A DNA stretch of 64,000 nt from positions 2,053,893-2,117,892 of the forward strand of contig NW_003101681.1 in NCBI RefSeq assembly GCF_000003855.2, in the 5' to 3' direction. Shown here piece by piece: positions 12,350 to 23,465 of this stretch (the stretch's first letter is position 1; the number at the start of each line of letters is the position of its first letter). A model generated the notes under the pieces. The model had not been told where the DNA came from. It was given only the letters and a program-made list of their open reading frames with translations, and did not search any database. The stretch is from Blastomyces gilchristii SLH14081 (taxonomy: Eukaryota > Ascomycota > Eurotiomycetes > Onygenales > Ajellomycetaceae). The translations under genes and the position numbers were made by a program.

Positions 12350-14760
12350 TGTCTTCTAAATTCACTTCTTTCATTTCTTTTAATTCTATTGAAGATTCAT
12401 AAACTCTTTAAGAAATCACTGTGAATTACAAAGTCTATGTTGTTTATAATTCAATATAGAATACTCTCTTTTAATTATGATGAATGATCACTTCATTCTT
12501 CACATCTGATTTCAGGTCATGAAATTTATGAAAAACTCAACACAAATATTGAGATGAACTATGAAATAATTATTAACAGATTGTATTATAGATTACTGAA
12601 GAGTCATCTCTCTGCTATAATCACTGTAACTTCATTTAGAAACATTCATTATAAACTGATCATGACTCTGAAGAAATTTCCTGATATCTGAAGTCATCAG
12701 AATGCAGATAATAAAAGAAAAATAATTAGAAAATTACTACTGAGCTGATAAGTTACTCTATCAGATAATGATTTTTAATAACACTAACTTTCTAATTTGA
12801 AGAAAATTATGTGAAAATAATCATATATCAGTACTCTGATTTCACAACTCTTATCTGATAACTTCTGTGAATAATTACTTTGCATGTGTATATCTCTGAA
12901 TCTTTCTCTTTAATCAATTGAAAACCCTGAATTCTGAACACTTCTTTAAATGCTTAATTCAAATCTTCATATTCTATATTGATTCTGTCTTCAGTTCAAT
13001 CTTGAGACACACTACAAAGTCAATATACAATATCTAGAATCAGAGTTGAAGAATCATTGAAGAGTGTCTCTCACAGTGAATGTATGAACTAGTACAAATA
13101 ATCTTGTATTTATGAGAGTTACATGTTATTACATTGATGAGAACTGAACTTATTAAGAGACATTAATTGAATTTGAATCATTGATCAGTAGTCATACTGA
13201 GAATTATATAACAGAGATATTAATAACTATGATTAAAAATGACTATTGAGATATTAGTCTCAGTCTTCTTACAATTACAACTGATAATGCTGTGAATAAC
13301 TATACTATAATGAAGAGCTTGAAGCAAAAATTGACTTTGTATTTCTAAAATAATAAACAAGGTCATATTCTCTGCATTGCTCATGTGATTTAACTTGTGA
13401 TATAAACACTGATAAAGAATCTTAACATTGAGATAAAGAATAATGAGATGGCTGATTCTTGAGATAAGAATGAGATGAAAGTGATTACTTAAGTAACTTT
13501 TATATTCACTTTATAAAAGATAATGTTTTTTGATAACACTTTTTAATATTGTTTTTTAATAATGCTTTTTGATAATACTACTGTTAATTTTGAATAGATT
13601 GACTAATAATTTAAATATCACAGATTTGAAATATTATTAATGTGATTTATATCTTCTCTAAATAACAACAATGATTTCATAATATTTAATAAATAAATAA
13701 ATCAGTCACATCACTGAATATGATACAGAATATTAGAACACAGTGAAGTTCAATATATAAGATAGCTGTTCAGACTCTTTGATTATATCAGACAATTGAT
13801 TATTGAGTGCAATACTCTGATTGAGAAAAGATTCAGATATTGAAACTTTCTGATATAAAGTGAACTTAGTTGAAATATGTGATTGATTTACTGTTTCAGT
13901 TTTATAAGATAATAAAGATAGTCTCAATCACTTGTACATCAATACTGCAGTCAGTCTGATAAGTGTATAACAGTTTATTTACTTATCTTGAGACGCAGTT
14001 GAATCACTCAAAAAGAAATTCAGTCTGAGATAATGCTATAGCATAGACTATTATTACTGTAAGAAATAAACTGACATATTACTACAGTAAAACTGAACAA
14101 TCTTTTACAGAGTACTATGCTATAGCAGCTCTACTAGATCTCTTCTATTAAGTTAATATCTACACTTCTCAAGATTGAATAGAGAAGAAATGAGACTTGT
14201 ATGTTAAATTAGTCTGAGATCACTATAATATTAACTATCAGAGATTTGAATGAGCAGATATTTGAGATGTGAAGACAGTGAAATACAATTCTTTAATAAG
14301 TAATAATCTTTAATAACACTTCATATTATATAGAACTATAATACTAACTTTGAAACAGAACTTACATATATTGATTATAACTGAAAATCAGATAAAACTA
14401 TATACTTGTAAAACTGAATTTGACTGCTATCTTCAAGATAATCTGATGAATTTACACATTAAATCAATTCTAGAGTTATGAAAAATTGTTGAGAGTATAT
14501 ATTCAACTGTTATACTGATAGTACATGATATTCTGACAATTTCATTAACAGAAGTGAGAATAAAGTGAAAGTTCAACTCAAGTTGAGATATTTATCACTA
14601 TCACTGAGAACAATTACAAGAAGAAATAATCAAGAAACTCATGATTGTAAAATATGAAATTATCAGACAGTTTAATATCTCTGATCACAGTATATCAGAG
14701 AAGTGTAGTTTTTATAAGAAAGTGAAGAATAAACTTACACAAGAATGTATTTAGTTATTT
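12350..14760 (+). pseudogene. hAT-family transposase remnant
   Basis: Broken transposase of the large hAT element. Reading through stops (TGA taken as lost Trp), the region near 13060-13150 resembles the hAT core segment SLTxxxWTSxNN followed by VTCYYID. Near 13270-13440 are TTDNAVNN and the typical CIAHVIQLV (from RCxAHxLNL) block. Near 14480-14690 the C-terminal dimerisation domain is clear, including STVxLIVHDILTIS and an LMIVKYE motif. Intervals rich in TAATAACACT separate the conserved blocks and may be introns. The enclosing terminal repeats and 8-bp duplication agree with hAT. The enzyme would mobilise this element and probably the MITEs, but is now inactive. Confidence 0.8.
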
Positions 14761-15083
14761 CATAAGTGTTATCAATAATTGTTACTAAATTCTGATTATA
14801 TAAGCAATCACTGAATGAACTGAATAAGACTGATTTTAATCTTCAGTCTCAGTCTCATTCTGATTTTGAAAGAATGATCATCTTTCACAGTTTATTCTGA
14901 GAAATTACTCTCATTTCACTGTTCTTGAATTAAATCTGGTTATTTTTCACACCATTTCTCTCAGAAATGGTCCATTTTCAGATTTTTTTGAGGCTTGGTC
15001 CTGGTGAGACTCACGCCATGAAATGTATGAGACCAGACCAAATGAAATCAAATGTGAAATTCATGGTCCTGCCGGCCAGTCTA

Positions 15084-15261
15084 TACACACAACTATATAG
15101 ACTGAAGTTCACAAATACTATTCACAACTCAGCTTGAATACTATTATACATTTAATCTCTACATTTTATCTTTCTACTGTGAATACTTCTAGTAGTTAAC
15201 AGTACATATCACACCAAGCTGCAAACACCCGAATAATCGCCTGCGAGCACTTATTCTTACA
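15084..15261 (+). repeat. gypsy-I 3' LTR, second part
   Basis: Continues the LTR begun at 5270; the first 8 bp repeat the hAT target duplication. Ends CTTATTCTTACA. Near-identical counterparts lie at 40239-40908 (interrupted), 42353-42530 and 49342-49520. Confidence 0.9.
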
Positions 15262-15751
15262 GTTTCATTTATAAATAAAGATATGTGAACTGGTATTACA
15301 TATATCTGACAATATTATTAAACATCTCAATATTCTGTTTCAAGACACTGCTATGCAACAGAAGATATTAGATTAATTATAGAGTGTTTAATAGAGTAAT
15401 ACTTCTCTTATAACATTTATCTCTAACTTCAATACTAAGATTCTAGAAGTAAATAATCAATCATGAAAGAATTAAATAAAGATTAGTATACTTAAGAAGA
15501 TACTAACTTTTGAACTTCTATAAGCTCTTATAAGTAAGTATAGATAAAGACTTAACTTATAAAGACTTCTGTATATAACTTTAAATATTGAATAATCATC
15601 TTATCAAGCTTAAGAGTATATAGAAGAGTGATAGAAGATATTACATTTTAATCACTTATACATCTGCATCAAAGAATAATAATAATAATGCAGATGCTAT
15701 GAATTAAGTAGACTTAAATATCTATATATAAGCAAGAGTTTCTGCTGTCTG
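15262..15751. repeat. Probable 3' end of another retroposon; no gene
   Basis: AT-rich sequence between gypsy-I and copia-1. Near 15675-15695 it has an (AAT)n tail like those of the SINEs and LINEs, which suggests that gypsy-I inserted into a retroposon whose 5' end lies left of the window. The last roughly 50 bp may be gypsy-III sequence continuing at 22555. No conserved coding signal is visible. Confidence 0.4.
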
Positions 15752-16376
15752 TCTTGAAGAATAATGTTGTTGTGTTGTATATGTGTAATCTATCTACACG
15801 AGTTACACTAAATGAATAGATTGAGATGATATATAACTAGAGTAGATGTAGTAATTACTAGACTGACTGTGTAACTGTGTCTGAGATCAGGACTAGATTT
15901 TTTGATAGTCTTATTATCAATTTAACTGATCTCATTACACAGTTTTAACATTAGATAGTAGTTTCATACTGTCTCAGTGAGACTTACTATCTACTCTTGT
16001 CATATTTTTCAAATGAGATCATGATTTTCACTTCTCAATTTAAATTAGTTTTATTGCTTTAAATGACTTTAAATCTCATTTAAGTGTTATCAAAAAGTGT
16101 TACTTTTTAAAAAATTAAAAATAGTTTAAAAAAACCTTAAAATGTCTAAAAATAGTAACTTTATATTAAGAATGAGATTAAATGAGATTAAATGAGATCA
16201 CTTTCTCATTTTTTTCAAGTCATAGTTTCATTTTAAGATCTGATATATAGTCACTTTATATATTTTTTTAATGACTAGTCTCAGCGGGATTCATATCAAG
16301 AAATGTATGAGATCAGATCAAATGAAATCAAATGTGAAATTCATGATCTCAGTGACTAGTCTAGTAATTACTAACA
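15752..16376 (-). repeat. copia-1 3' LTR, interrupted by MITE D
   Basis: Plus-strand TCTTGAAGA at the left edge and CTAACA at the right edge bound the LTR. Removing MITE D and its duplication gives the same 112-bp LTR as at 22438-22549. Confidence 0.88.
15859..16363 (+). mobile_element. hAT-type MITE copy D
   Basis: 505-bp element inside the copia-1 LTR with terminal repeat TAGACTG...CTAGTCTA and an identical 8-bp duplication gtaattac (15851-15858 and 16364-16371). More strongly C-to-T mutated than copy A. Non-coding. Confidence 0.92.
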
Positions 16377-16539
16377 CTCTTCCTTACTACACTGTAATCT
16401 ATAAGCTGTCACCCGGAGCCTCTCTCATTCTCAAATCTTTTAAAAATGTAATAATAATTAATTACATCAATCAGACTCTGATTTTCTTATTAGAAAAGAC
16501 ATCTGTACAGTTATAACTGTAAAAATTAAAAAACACATG

Positions 16540-19500
16540 CAAAATTCATTAATTCACTGTATTATTATTATCATTTAATCATTCTTTTCTAATCTCTTTT
16601 AAATCAATCCTTTCAATGAATTCTTCAAATACAGACTTTGTCAGTGACTTGATAAGACTGTCAGCTATATTCACTGTAGAATTAATATGTTTTATCATGA
16701 TTTTCTATTTTTCAATTAAATTGTAGAGAATATAATATCTAATCTCAATATAATATAATCTTTGTATTAAGAACTTTTCTTTCACTAGATTAATTACTCT
16801 CTTATTATTCACTTGTAGATACAAGTATATTTTCACTTTTTCATCATTCATCAACTCAGTGTTATATAACATGTTATTCAATTATATTATCTCACAAGCT
16901 GTCTCACTAGCTGCAATATATTCAGCTTCTATAATTAATTTGATAATAAATGTCTGTCTCTGTATCTGTTATAAGATCAGTAGGCTGTTAATCAATATAA
17001 CATAGTCAGTAGGTAATTTGTATTAAGAATCTGCTCTCACTCAGTCTGAATTACAGTATATTACAGAACTCAGATTCTCATCATCAATCTTCTTTCTGTA
17101 TAATATGCTGTGATTTTTCATCTTCTTGACATAACATAGAACATGCTTCAATACTGCTCAACATGCCTTGTATCATTGTACGAACATGAGTTAAAACGTG
17201 AGAGATAGTTAATCATGAACACCAGGTCTGACCTGCTACTTGAGATTAAATACTGCAATGATCTCAGCTCTTGATAATATCTCATATGAGTGAAATCATC
17301 ATTCAATTCATCATTCTTATCAGATGAACATTTCAGTTGTATACTAACTGTTATTAAGATGCTAGCTGAATTTATCTTATTCATTCTGAAATCTTCAAGA
17401 ATCTTCTCAATATAACAGCTCTGTGTAATCACTAGATCATCATTTCTCTAATGTTTAATCTTTATTTCAAGATATAGCTTACTCTCTTTAACATTCTTTG
17501 TCTCAAATCTCTTTGCAATCTCTTTTAATACTCAGTCTAATTACTGTTCTTGAGATTCTGTCATCTGATAATTATTAATATGCAATGTCAGATAGATCTT
17601 GTGAACAGAGTAATATAGAAATTCAGTATTATAAGATAATATTTTGAATTTCAATATAATGAGATGTTTCATTGCTAGAAAATATTATATTCTTATAACT
17701 TGCTTCATTTCATATAGACTCTGATAAAGTAATTTCATCAAGTCTTCTCTGCTGTGCTTAACATCTGTGAGCAGTTGCATATATATCATCTTATTCTGAG
17801 ATAATATATCATTCAAAAATGCGAATACATAGTCAATTAATTTAACCTTTCATTCTTTGACAGTTAATATAGTAAATAGACTATGTAATGTAGACCCTGA
17901 TACTACTGCAGTATATAATCTTATATAATGAATACTCTGCTGTTGTAAGAACCTTTTAATCACTCAGTAAGCTCTAAAACAGATGATTTCTCTCTTATTA
18001 TTGAATTTTCAATTATATACTTATTTATCTGTAAGAATATTCATTTTCAGAGTCTTCTTAACAATAATATATGTCTTCTTCTGTTCAAATATCTTAATCT
18101 TCTTCTTCATTGTCTCATGTTAATAGTCTCAGTCTGAACTTCTCTTGACTTCTATCAGCATAGTTGAACAGTCTGTCAGAATACTTAGAACAGAATCATT
18201 CTTATTAACAGAGTCTTTGAACTCTTTATTCATGACAAGCTGTGTCTTATTATCTAGAAGATAGATTGAATCATGTGCACTCTCTAAGTTCTTATTAGTA
18301 ATCATCTTCAAAACATCTGATTTATTCTTTGTGAGTCTTCTTAGAAGACAGTATTATCATCTCTTTATAATGTCAAGAACATTCAATTTCTCTAGCAGTT
18401 TAACTGCTTCTCTAATGACATTTATCAGTGCTTCTTCTGTTGTCAATTCTTCATTAAAAACAATATCTCTTGCAATCTCAAGCTTTCAGATTGCAGAGTC
18501 TTAAATACAATATTAATGCAATTCTTGATATTGAACTAATTATTATTTCTTATCATCAGTTCTATCTGTGAGCTTATTGATAATTTTCAGATTCTTCTTA
18601 TACACTTTGCATTCTTATCTGTGTATTCAATGAGCAGAAGATTGAACACCTGTTCAAGCTTTAAAAGAAAATAATGAGATCTCTCTCTAGCATCTATAAA
18701 TTTTCATTGATATTGAGAATGTGTTGATCATCATAACCACAGCTTGAATAGCTTTATCTCAAAGCTCTTTTATAAGTTTACTGTTAAATAGTAAGCTTCT
18801 TGTCTTTTCATCTACAATATAATTACTATGTTCTGCAGAGCTGTTAAACTGCAGTATATTAAATATAGTGATCTCATATATAATTTCTTTTCACTAGCAG
18901 TAGATCTTTAATTCATTACTTTTAAATTCATCTTCATCATCTCAGTGTAAAGTCTCAATTTGACATTGAGTAGTGATCTCAATTCTGTCAATAAAGATTA
19001 TCAAATGCACAGTGATCTCATTCTTTGATATTATAAGAATAATTCATCTGTAGTGTGTAGCATCATCTGTAATACTCATTCAATAATTAGCTCTTCTCTG
19101 AGTAGAGAGGTTGACTGCATTATATAGTGTATAGCTGTCATCTGCAAGGTTTATAAAGAATCTCATCACAGGTTTGATAGTTCTTGTCATTGATGTGAAT
19201 GTTGAACATGTCATTTTTACCTGTACATAGGTCTTACAGAATGATAAAGCTCTGTCACTCTTAATTCTTATTTCTAGTTGTGAATCTGTCACTAATTTAG
19301 TGATATCTGCAGAGTTGAGATGATCAAGCTTTTGATATTATTGTAACATTATATATTCAACAATCTTGATATTCTTATTAAGCAATACTAGCAGGGAATC
19401 TTTTTTCTCTGCAGACTGTAGAATTTTCACAGATTTAAATTCATTATTTGACATTGCAAATCAAATAAAGTCTCTAGTCATTGATTGTTTTTCCAGAATG

Positions 19501-19960
19501 TAGATGTTCTTATCACTTAATTTAACAGTAAAACTGAACATCTTGTCAGAAGAGATTAGCAAGATCAAATGAGTGTTTCTATAGATCAGTTACTTATATG
19601 TATAACTCTGATATATGAGCTTTTCAAAACTCATAAGATTAATCTTCAGCTTGAGAACATAGCAGATGTTCTGCAGCAGCAGATTTACTTCTTTAACTGA
19701 TATATTTATCTTCTCTATAGCTGTTGCAGAAGCTGTTAATCTGTCAGTCATCTTTAATATGATATTAATCTTCTACAGCACTATTAATATGAGATTCTTG
19801 TAAGATGTAGCATGAGCACTGAATTCAGAGTTCAGAACTCAGGTATCTTTGTCAGTTTAATCAGTAAAATAGACTCTCTTCATCATATAAAATACTTACT
19901 CAATAACATTATGAACTGACGCTGAGTCTGTTTCATTCTTATTCTTATTCTTACTGTGAC
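16540..19960 (-). pseudogene. copia-1 pol remnant (protease, integrase, RT, RNase H)
   Basis: Minus-strand remnant. Near 17432-17148 an open stretch of 94 codons corresponds to the end of copia reverse transcriptase, with the SLQYLxxxxRSDL block (TRPD in intact families, Pro changed to Ser). Nearer the LTR is the RNase H region. Between about 18100 and 19800 the integrase and protease parts are recognisable by collinearity with copia-2 (49930-53204). Numerous stops are present. Confidence 0.75.
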
Positions 19961-19988
19961 TAGTAGAGCATTTTTCAGAAAATTTCAA

Positions 19989-22437
19989 TCAGCAATCTGT
20001 TTGAATGTGATCAATCTTTTGATAATAATAATATGTTTTAATAGCATTATTACTCTTTCTATCTGACTTGATGAAATCTTTGTTTTTATTCTCAGAGATC
20101 TTCTTCTTCTTCTTATTCTTTTTATTCTTTCTGTTGAAATCTTGAGTGTTATTTACAGAATTTCTGAACATATCAGTATTTGCTTCATTTGCAGCAGAGA
20201 GCTGTAAAAGAATATTGTGACAAAGGCTTATAAAATTGTTCTCTAAGGGTTGAGTATTATCTTTGTCAATTTGATTCATTTGATTCTTTATGAATGAGGC
20301 TCAACCTCTGTTAACTTCAGTAAGCAGTCTGTTGAAAAACATGACATTCAGAATCTTATATTCTAGACATATATAGTCAGTTCTTATAACAATTAATCAT
20401 TCAATGAAAGCTCTGTCAGATTCTTTGCTTTTAAAGATTATTTTAATAAGCTCTTTAAATAAATAAGTTCTGTGTACAGCAGATCTCTTAGAAAAGTTAT
20501 TCTTCATAATAGTTTATAGAGTATAAGCTGAGAATTTGAACTTCTTAAGTATAGTGAAATGAGTCTTGACCTGCAGAGCAATTGCAGATCACATGTAATT
20601 ATATAATCAAAGATTGCATTCTTTTCAGAAATATTATATATTCATAGTAACATTCTTATCAAGATTATTATCTTCAAGAATATTATTAATTTTAGACTGC
20701 TCTACAGTTAAAAGAATTTCCTCTTTTCATATTAACTAGTTTATAAATTTAGTAAGAACTATTAATCTTTTGATGAATCTTACTTAACTTCTGAATTCTT
20801 CAAGAACTTTTATTATAACAGATGTCTTTTCTTTTCACTGAAGGTATTCTATCAGATTCACTTTCATCTTATTACTTATAAGAGTCTCATCTCTACTGAT
20901 CTTCATTCACTCAATCTCATACTGAAGTCTTGTAATTTCAAGTCTCATGTGAGTCTTCTCACTCACTGAGTTATTATTGTTTCAGTCACTTAAGCTCTCT
21001 GCATGGCCCGGTGGCGTAGTGGTTAACTACGCTATCATGGAGCCTCAATTAGCGGCCTTCCCCCCGGGGAATGAATGTCAAGAGAGGGCAGGTTCGAACT
21101 CTGTAAGAGCCATCTTAATCACAGCTTTCACTGTTAAGTCATAAAACAGTATCAGAGGCTCTCAGATGCACTATAGTGAATCATTGTCAAGCTTAAGATG
21201 TTCATTCTGAGAGTTTCCTAGTACTAATTCTCACTGATCTTAGAATTAACAGCTCTTCAGATACTTTAAGTTAGATCAGTACTAGAGTGATTAGAGTCTA
21301 GAGTGTCTGCAGAATAGTAAATCATTATCAAGCTTAACTGGCCAGGTCTCATCTCTCTCACTCTAGACACTCACTTTCAGAGAATGAGATTTAAAAACTA
21401 TCTAATTAGAACACTCTGAGCCTAGCAAGAATCTAGATGAGACAAGACCTAGACACTCTTAATAGATAATTAGTGTAAGCAAGACTGTGATAATCAATTG
21501 ATAGGCTGAAATACTGAGATTGACAGCTGAAAGATTAGAGACTTAACTAGAATTGAGTAGCTCTGATATTATTCTTAGTGAGAATCTCACTTATAAGTAA
21601 GTTAGTTACAGGAGCTAGCTGAGCAGCAGCTCTTTAGAGAAAATGATAATCTCTAAAGCAGGTCTGAGAGGACAGAGACAGTGATTAGTTATATAGAGTG
21701 TTAAAATATATATATAGCTTAAGATATAAACTGCAGAGATCTTATTCTGTAGCTTTTATTACTATACTTATTTCTTTCTATTCTTTTCTATCTATCTATT
21801 TAATGTGTCTATCTTTAAGACTATATTCTCTTTTCCTTTGTCATGATATTTTCAAATGATTTCAAAGTATTAATAGATGTTAAAATACTGTAATTTATAA
21901 ACAGTCTTTGTATTCTGAGCTGGAATTTTCTGATTTTATATATCTGAAATTGATAAGTGTATAATAGTTGACTCTATAGATATAGGAAAAACTCTGAGAA
22001 CTAAAGGTTCTCAGATAGATATTATAGTCTCTGACTGCATACATCTATAATTGAAGAATAATAATAATAATAATAAAGCTCTCTGTATTGTCTGACATCT
22101 CACTGATATCTTCAACTGAGTCTTTATATTTATTAAACTCATCAGACTGTTTCTCTGTGATGATTTCATTCAGCTCAAATACCTCAGAAGTTGTCTTCTA
22201 ATTTGTTATTAATATTATCAGTAATCTGTGATCTTGTATTTACTGCTCTAGCATTTTCTTGTTTCTTTATCTTGAAGATATGTACTCTTTTATTAAGTCA
22301 GACTTTTCATCTAATCTCAGATTCATCATGAGTTCAATTAATCATAAAAAACATCTAGACATATGTAATGATATATGAAGATGTAGTTAACACATTATTT
22401 CAGGGGTTTTCATTAGCTTAATAAGAGCTTTATAACC
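19989..22437 (-). pseudogene. copia-1 gag remnant, interrupted by SINE-1
   Basis: The gag C-terminus is open at 20279-19989: a Lys/Asn-rich linker and a degenerate CCHC knuckle (CYYYQKIDHIQTDC in outline, the middle Cys now Tyr). Upstream the gag core is interrupted at 21005-22075 by SINE-1 and resumes towards the 5' LTR at 22438. The knuckle would bind element RNA in an active particle. Confidence 0.7.
21005..22075 (+). mobile_element. tRNA-derived SINE-1 with LINE 3' tail
   Basis: 1071-bp retroposon flanked by a 13-bp duplication aagctctctg(c/t)at (20992-21004 and 22076-22088). The 5' end is tRNA-like with box A TGGCGTAGTGG and box B GGTTCGAACTC, the internal RNA polymerase III promoter elements. 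A body of about 670 bp is followed by about 300 bp almost identical to the LINE 3' UTR, including the CTGAGAAC hairpin, and an (AAT)n end. No coding capacity. Presumably mobilised by the Tad-like LINE. Confidence 0.9.
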
Positions 22438-22549
22438 TCTTGAAGAATAATATTATTATGTTATATATATGTAATCTATCTACGCGAGTTACACTAAATG
22501 AATAGGTTGAGATGACACGTGACTAGAGTAGATATAGTAATCATCAACA
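22438..22549 (-). repeat. copia-1 5' LTR
   Basis: 112 bp, plus-strand TCTTGAAGA to CATCAACA (TGTTG...CAAGA in element sense). Matches the LTRs at 41068-41179 and 53410-53521. Confidence 0.9.
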
Positions 22550-22854
22550 GTCTGAACAGACTTCTGAGTCTCTGAGATCACTTCTGAAGAAGTCACTGAT
22601 CAATGTCAATAAGAAGTATACATTAACTGTAACTAATCAGAACATATTGCTTTCAACTGTTAATTAATCTATATATCTTCTTACTTAAAGAATGAATCAG
22701 TGTCTGTCTGTGTCAATCATGTTACATTATAGAAAGATTCAGAAGATAATTAGAAGAATATCTCAGTGAAATAGAGAAAAGATTAACTTCTGTTTAAATT
22801 CATAAGTAGAAGCTTGAAGAGGTCAGACAACAATGATTTAAAGAGAAAATAACA

Positions 22855-23148
22855 ATGAATGCAATTCTTATACCTACTGTGATAGATAACATGTATAATA
22901 TAAAAGTCATGATAGATAGTGATCCATGTTATTATACAATAATTAAATCTTCAGTTATGAGATATTATAATCTTCAGTGTATCTTCTTATTAAAATCTCA
23001 ACTTCTTGCAGAATTTGATGATTCAAAAGACATTTACACTCATTATATAATGAAACTGAATATAGATGTCAGAGAACATCAATATGAAGATGCTTCTATA
23101 TATAAAGTTAATAATCTTGACTATAATCTTATACTAGAACTTGTCTGA
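22855..23148 (+). pseudogene. gypsy-III aspartic protease region
   Basis: A 97-codon open stretch with the retropepsin signature VMIDSDPC near residues 18-27, where the catalytic triplet DSG appears as DSD, consistent with a G-to-A change at glycine. Downstream residues fit the flap and second half of a Ty3/gypsy protease. Upstream sequence (22555-22850) would be gag but has no recognisable motif. The change at Gly and the broken flanks make an active enzyme unlikely. Confidence 0.65.
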
Positions 23149-23465
23149 CTATCTGAACAGAGTATCTTATTAAATACTTGAAACAGAAGCTTGATATTTT
23201 CTAACAATAATTGAATTCACAAAGATGATATTCACAAGACTATAAATCTGACACAGATCTCTGTTAATACTTATAAAATACTCTGAAAAAGAAGTCACTG
23301 ATAGCAGAATTATGTGATAATCTATTCTATTGATCTGATTAATATTAAAAAGGCTCTAGAAAAGTTATTCTGTACTATAATAACAGATTCTCATACAAAA
23401 CTCTCTTAACAGTGTCATGAATATCTAGATGTCTTCTGATAAGATAATATTACAAATGTACTCTT

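Larger units (their letters stand above)
5358..15083 (+). mobile_element. Large hAT DNA transposon, putative autonomous partner of the MITEs
   Basis: The element begins TAGACTGACCGTGTGACC and ends GGCCGGCCAGTCTA-like (GCCGGCCAGTCTA), and is flanked by 8-bp duplications tacataca (5350-5357) and tacacaca (15084-15091), differing by one C/T. Without the nested LINE and its duplication it is about 5.8 kb. Its first roughly 35 bp and last roughly 80 bp match the 506-bp MITEs. It carries an A-rich tract, a trinucleotide repeat, a Lys/Glu-rich ORF remnant and a broken hAT transposase. It sits inside the LTR of gypsy-I, so it is younger than that element, and hosts a LINE, so it is older than that. 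Confidence 0.88.
1..15261 (+). mobile_element. Ty3/gypsy LTR retrotransposon gypsy-I (5' part outside window)
   Basis: Chromodomain-type Ty3/gypsy element read on the plus strand. The window opens inside the reverse transcriptase; RNase H, integrase and chromodomain follow, then a long post-pol region and the 3' LTR. The LTR begins at 5270 with TGTAAG, is interrupted by a hAT transposon at 5357/15084, and ends at 15261 with CTTACA. Removing the insertion and its 8-bp duplication leaves a 258-bp LTR, the same length as both LTRs of the nested copy at 42353-49599. A 506-bp MITE also interrupts pol. The element is heavily mutated and has no long open frame. The 5' LTR and left target duplication lie outside the window, so the 5-bp duplication (gtttc at 15262-15266 on the right) cannot be confirmed. 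Confidence 0.9.
15752..22549 (-). mobile_element. Ty1/copia retrotransposon copia-1
   Basis: Element on the minus strand with 112-bp LTRs, flanked by a perfect 5-bp duplication gtctg (15747-15751 and 22550-22554). Subtracting MITE D (505+8 bp) and SINE-1 (1071+13 bp) leaves about 5.2 kb, equal within a base or two to copia-2, which confirms the boundaries. Gag lies on the right and pol on the left, with copia order protease, integrase, reverse transcriptase, RNase H. All frames are broken by RIP-like changes. It sits in gypsy-III or adjoining sequence. Confidence 0.92.

Noticed and set aside
21005..21105. tRNA gene
   Set aside because: Boxes A and B are present, but the sequence lacks a proper acceptor stem and is the head of a 1 kb retroposon with target duplications. 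The same applies at 27437, 30687 and 37999.
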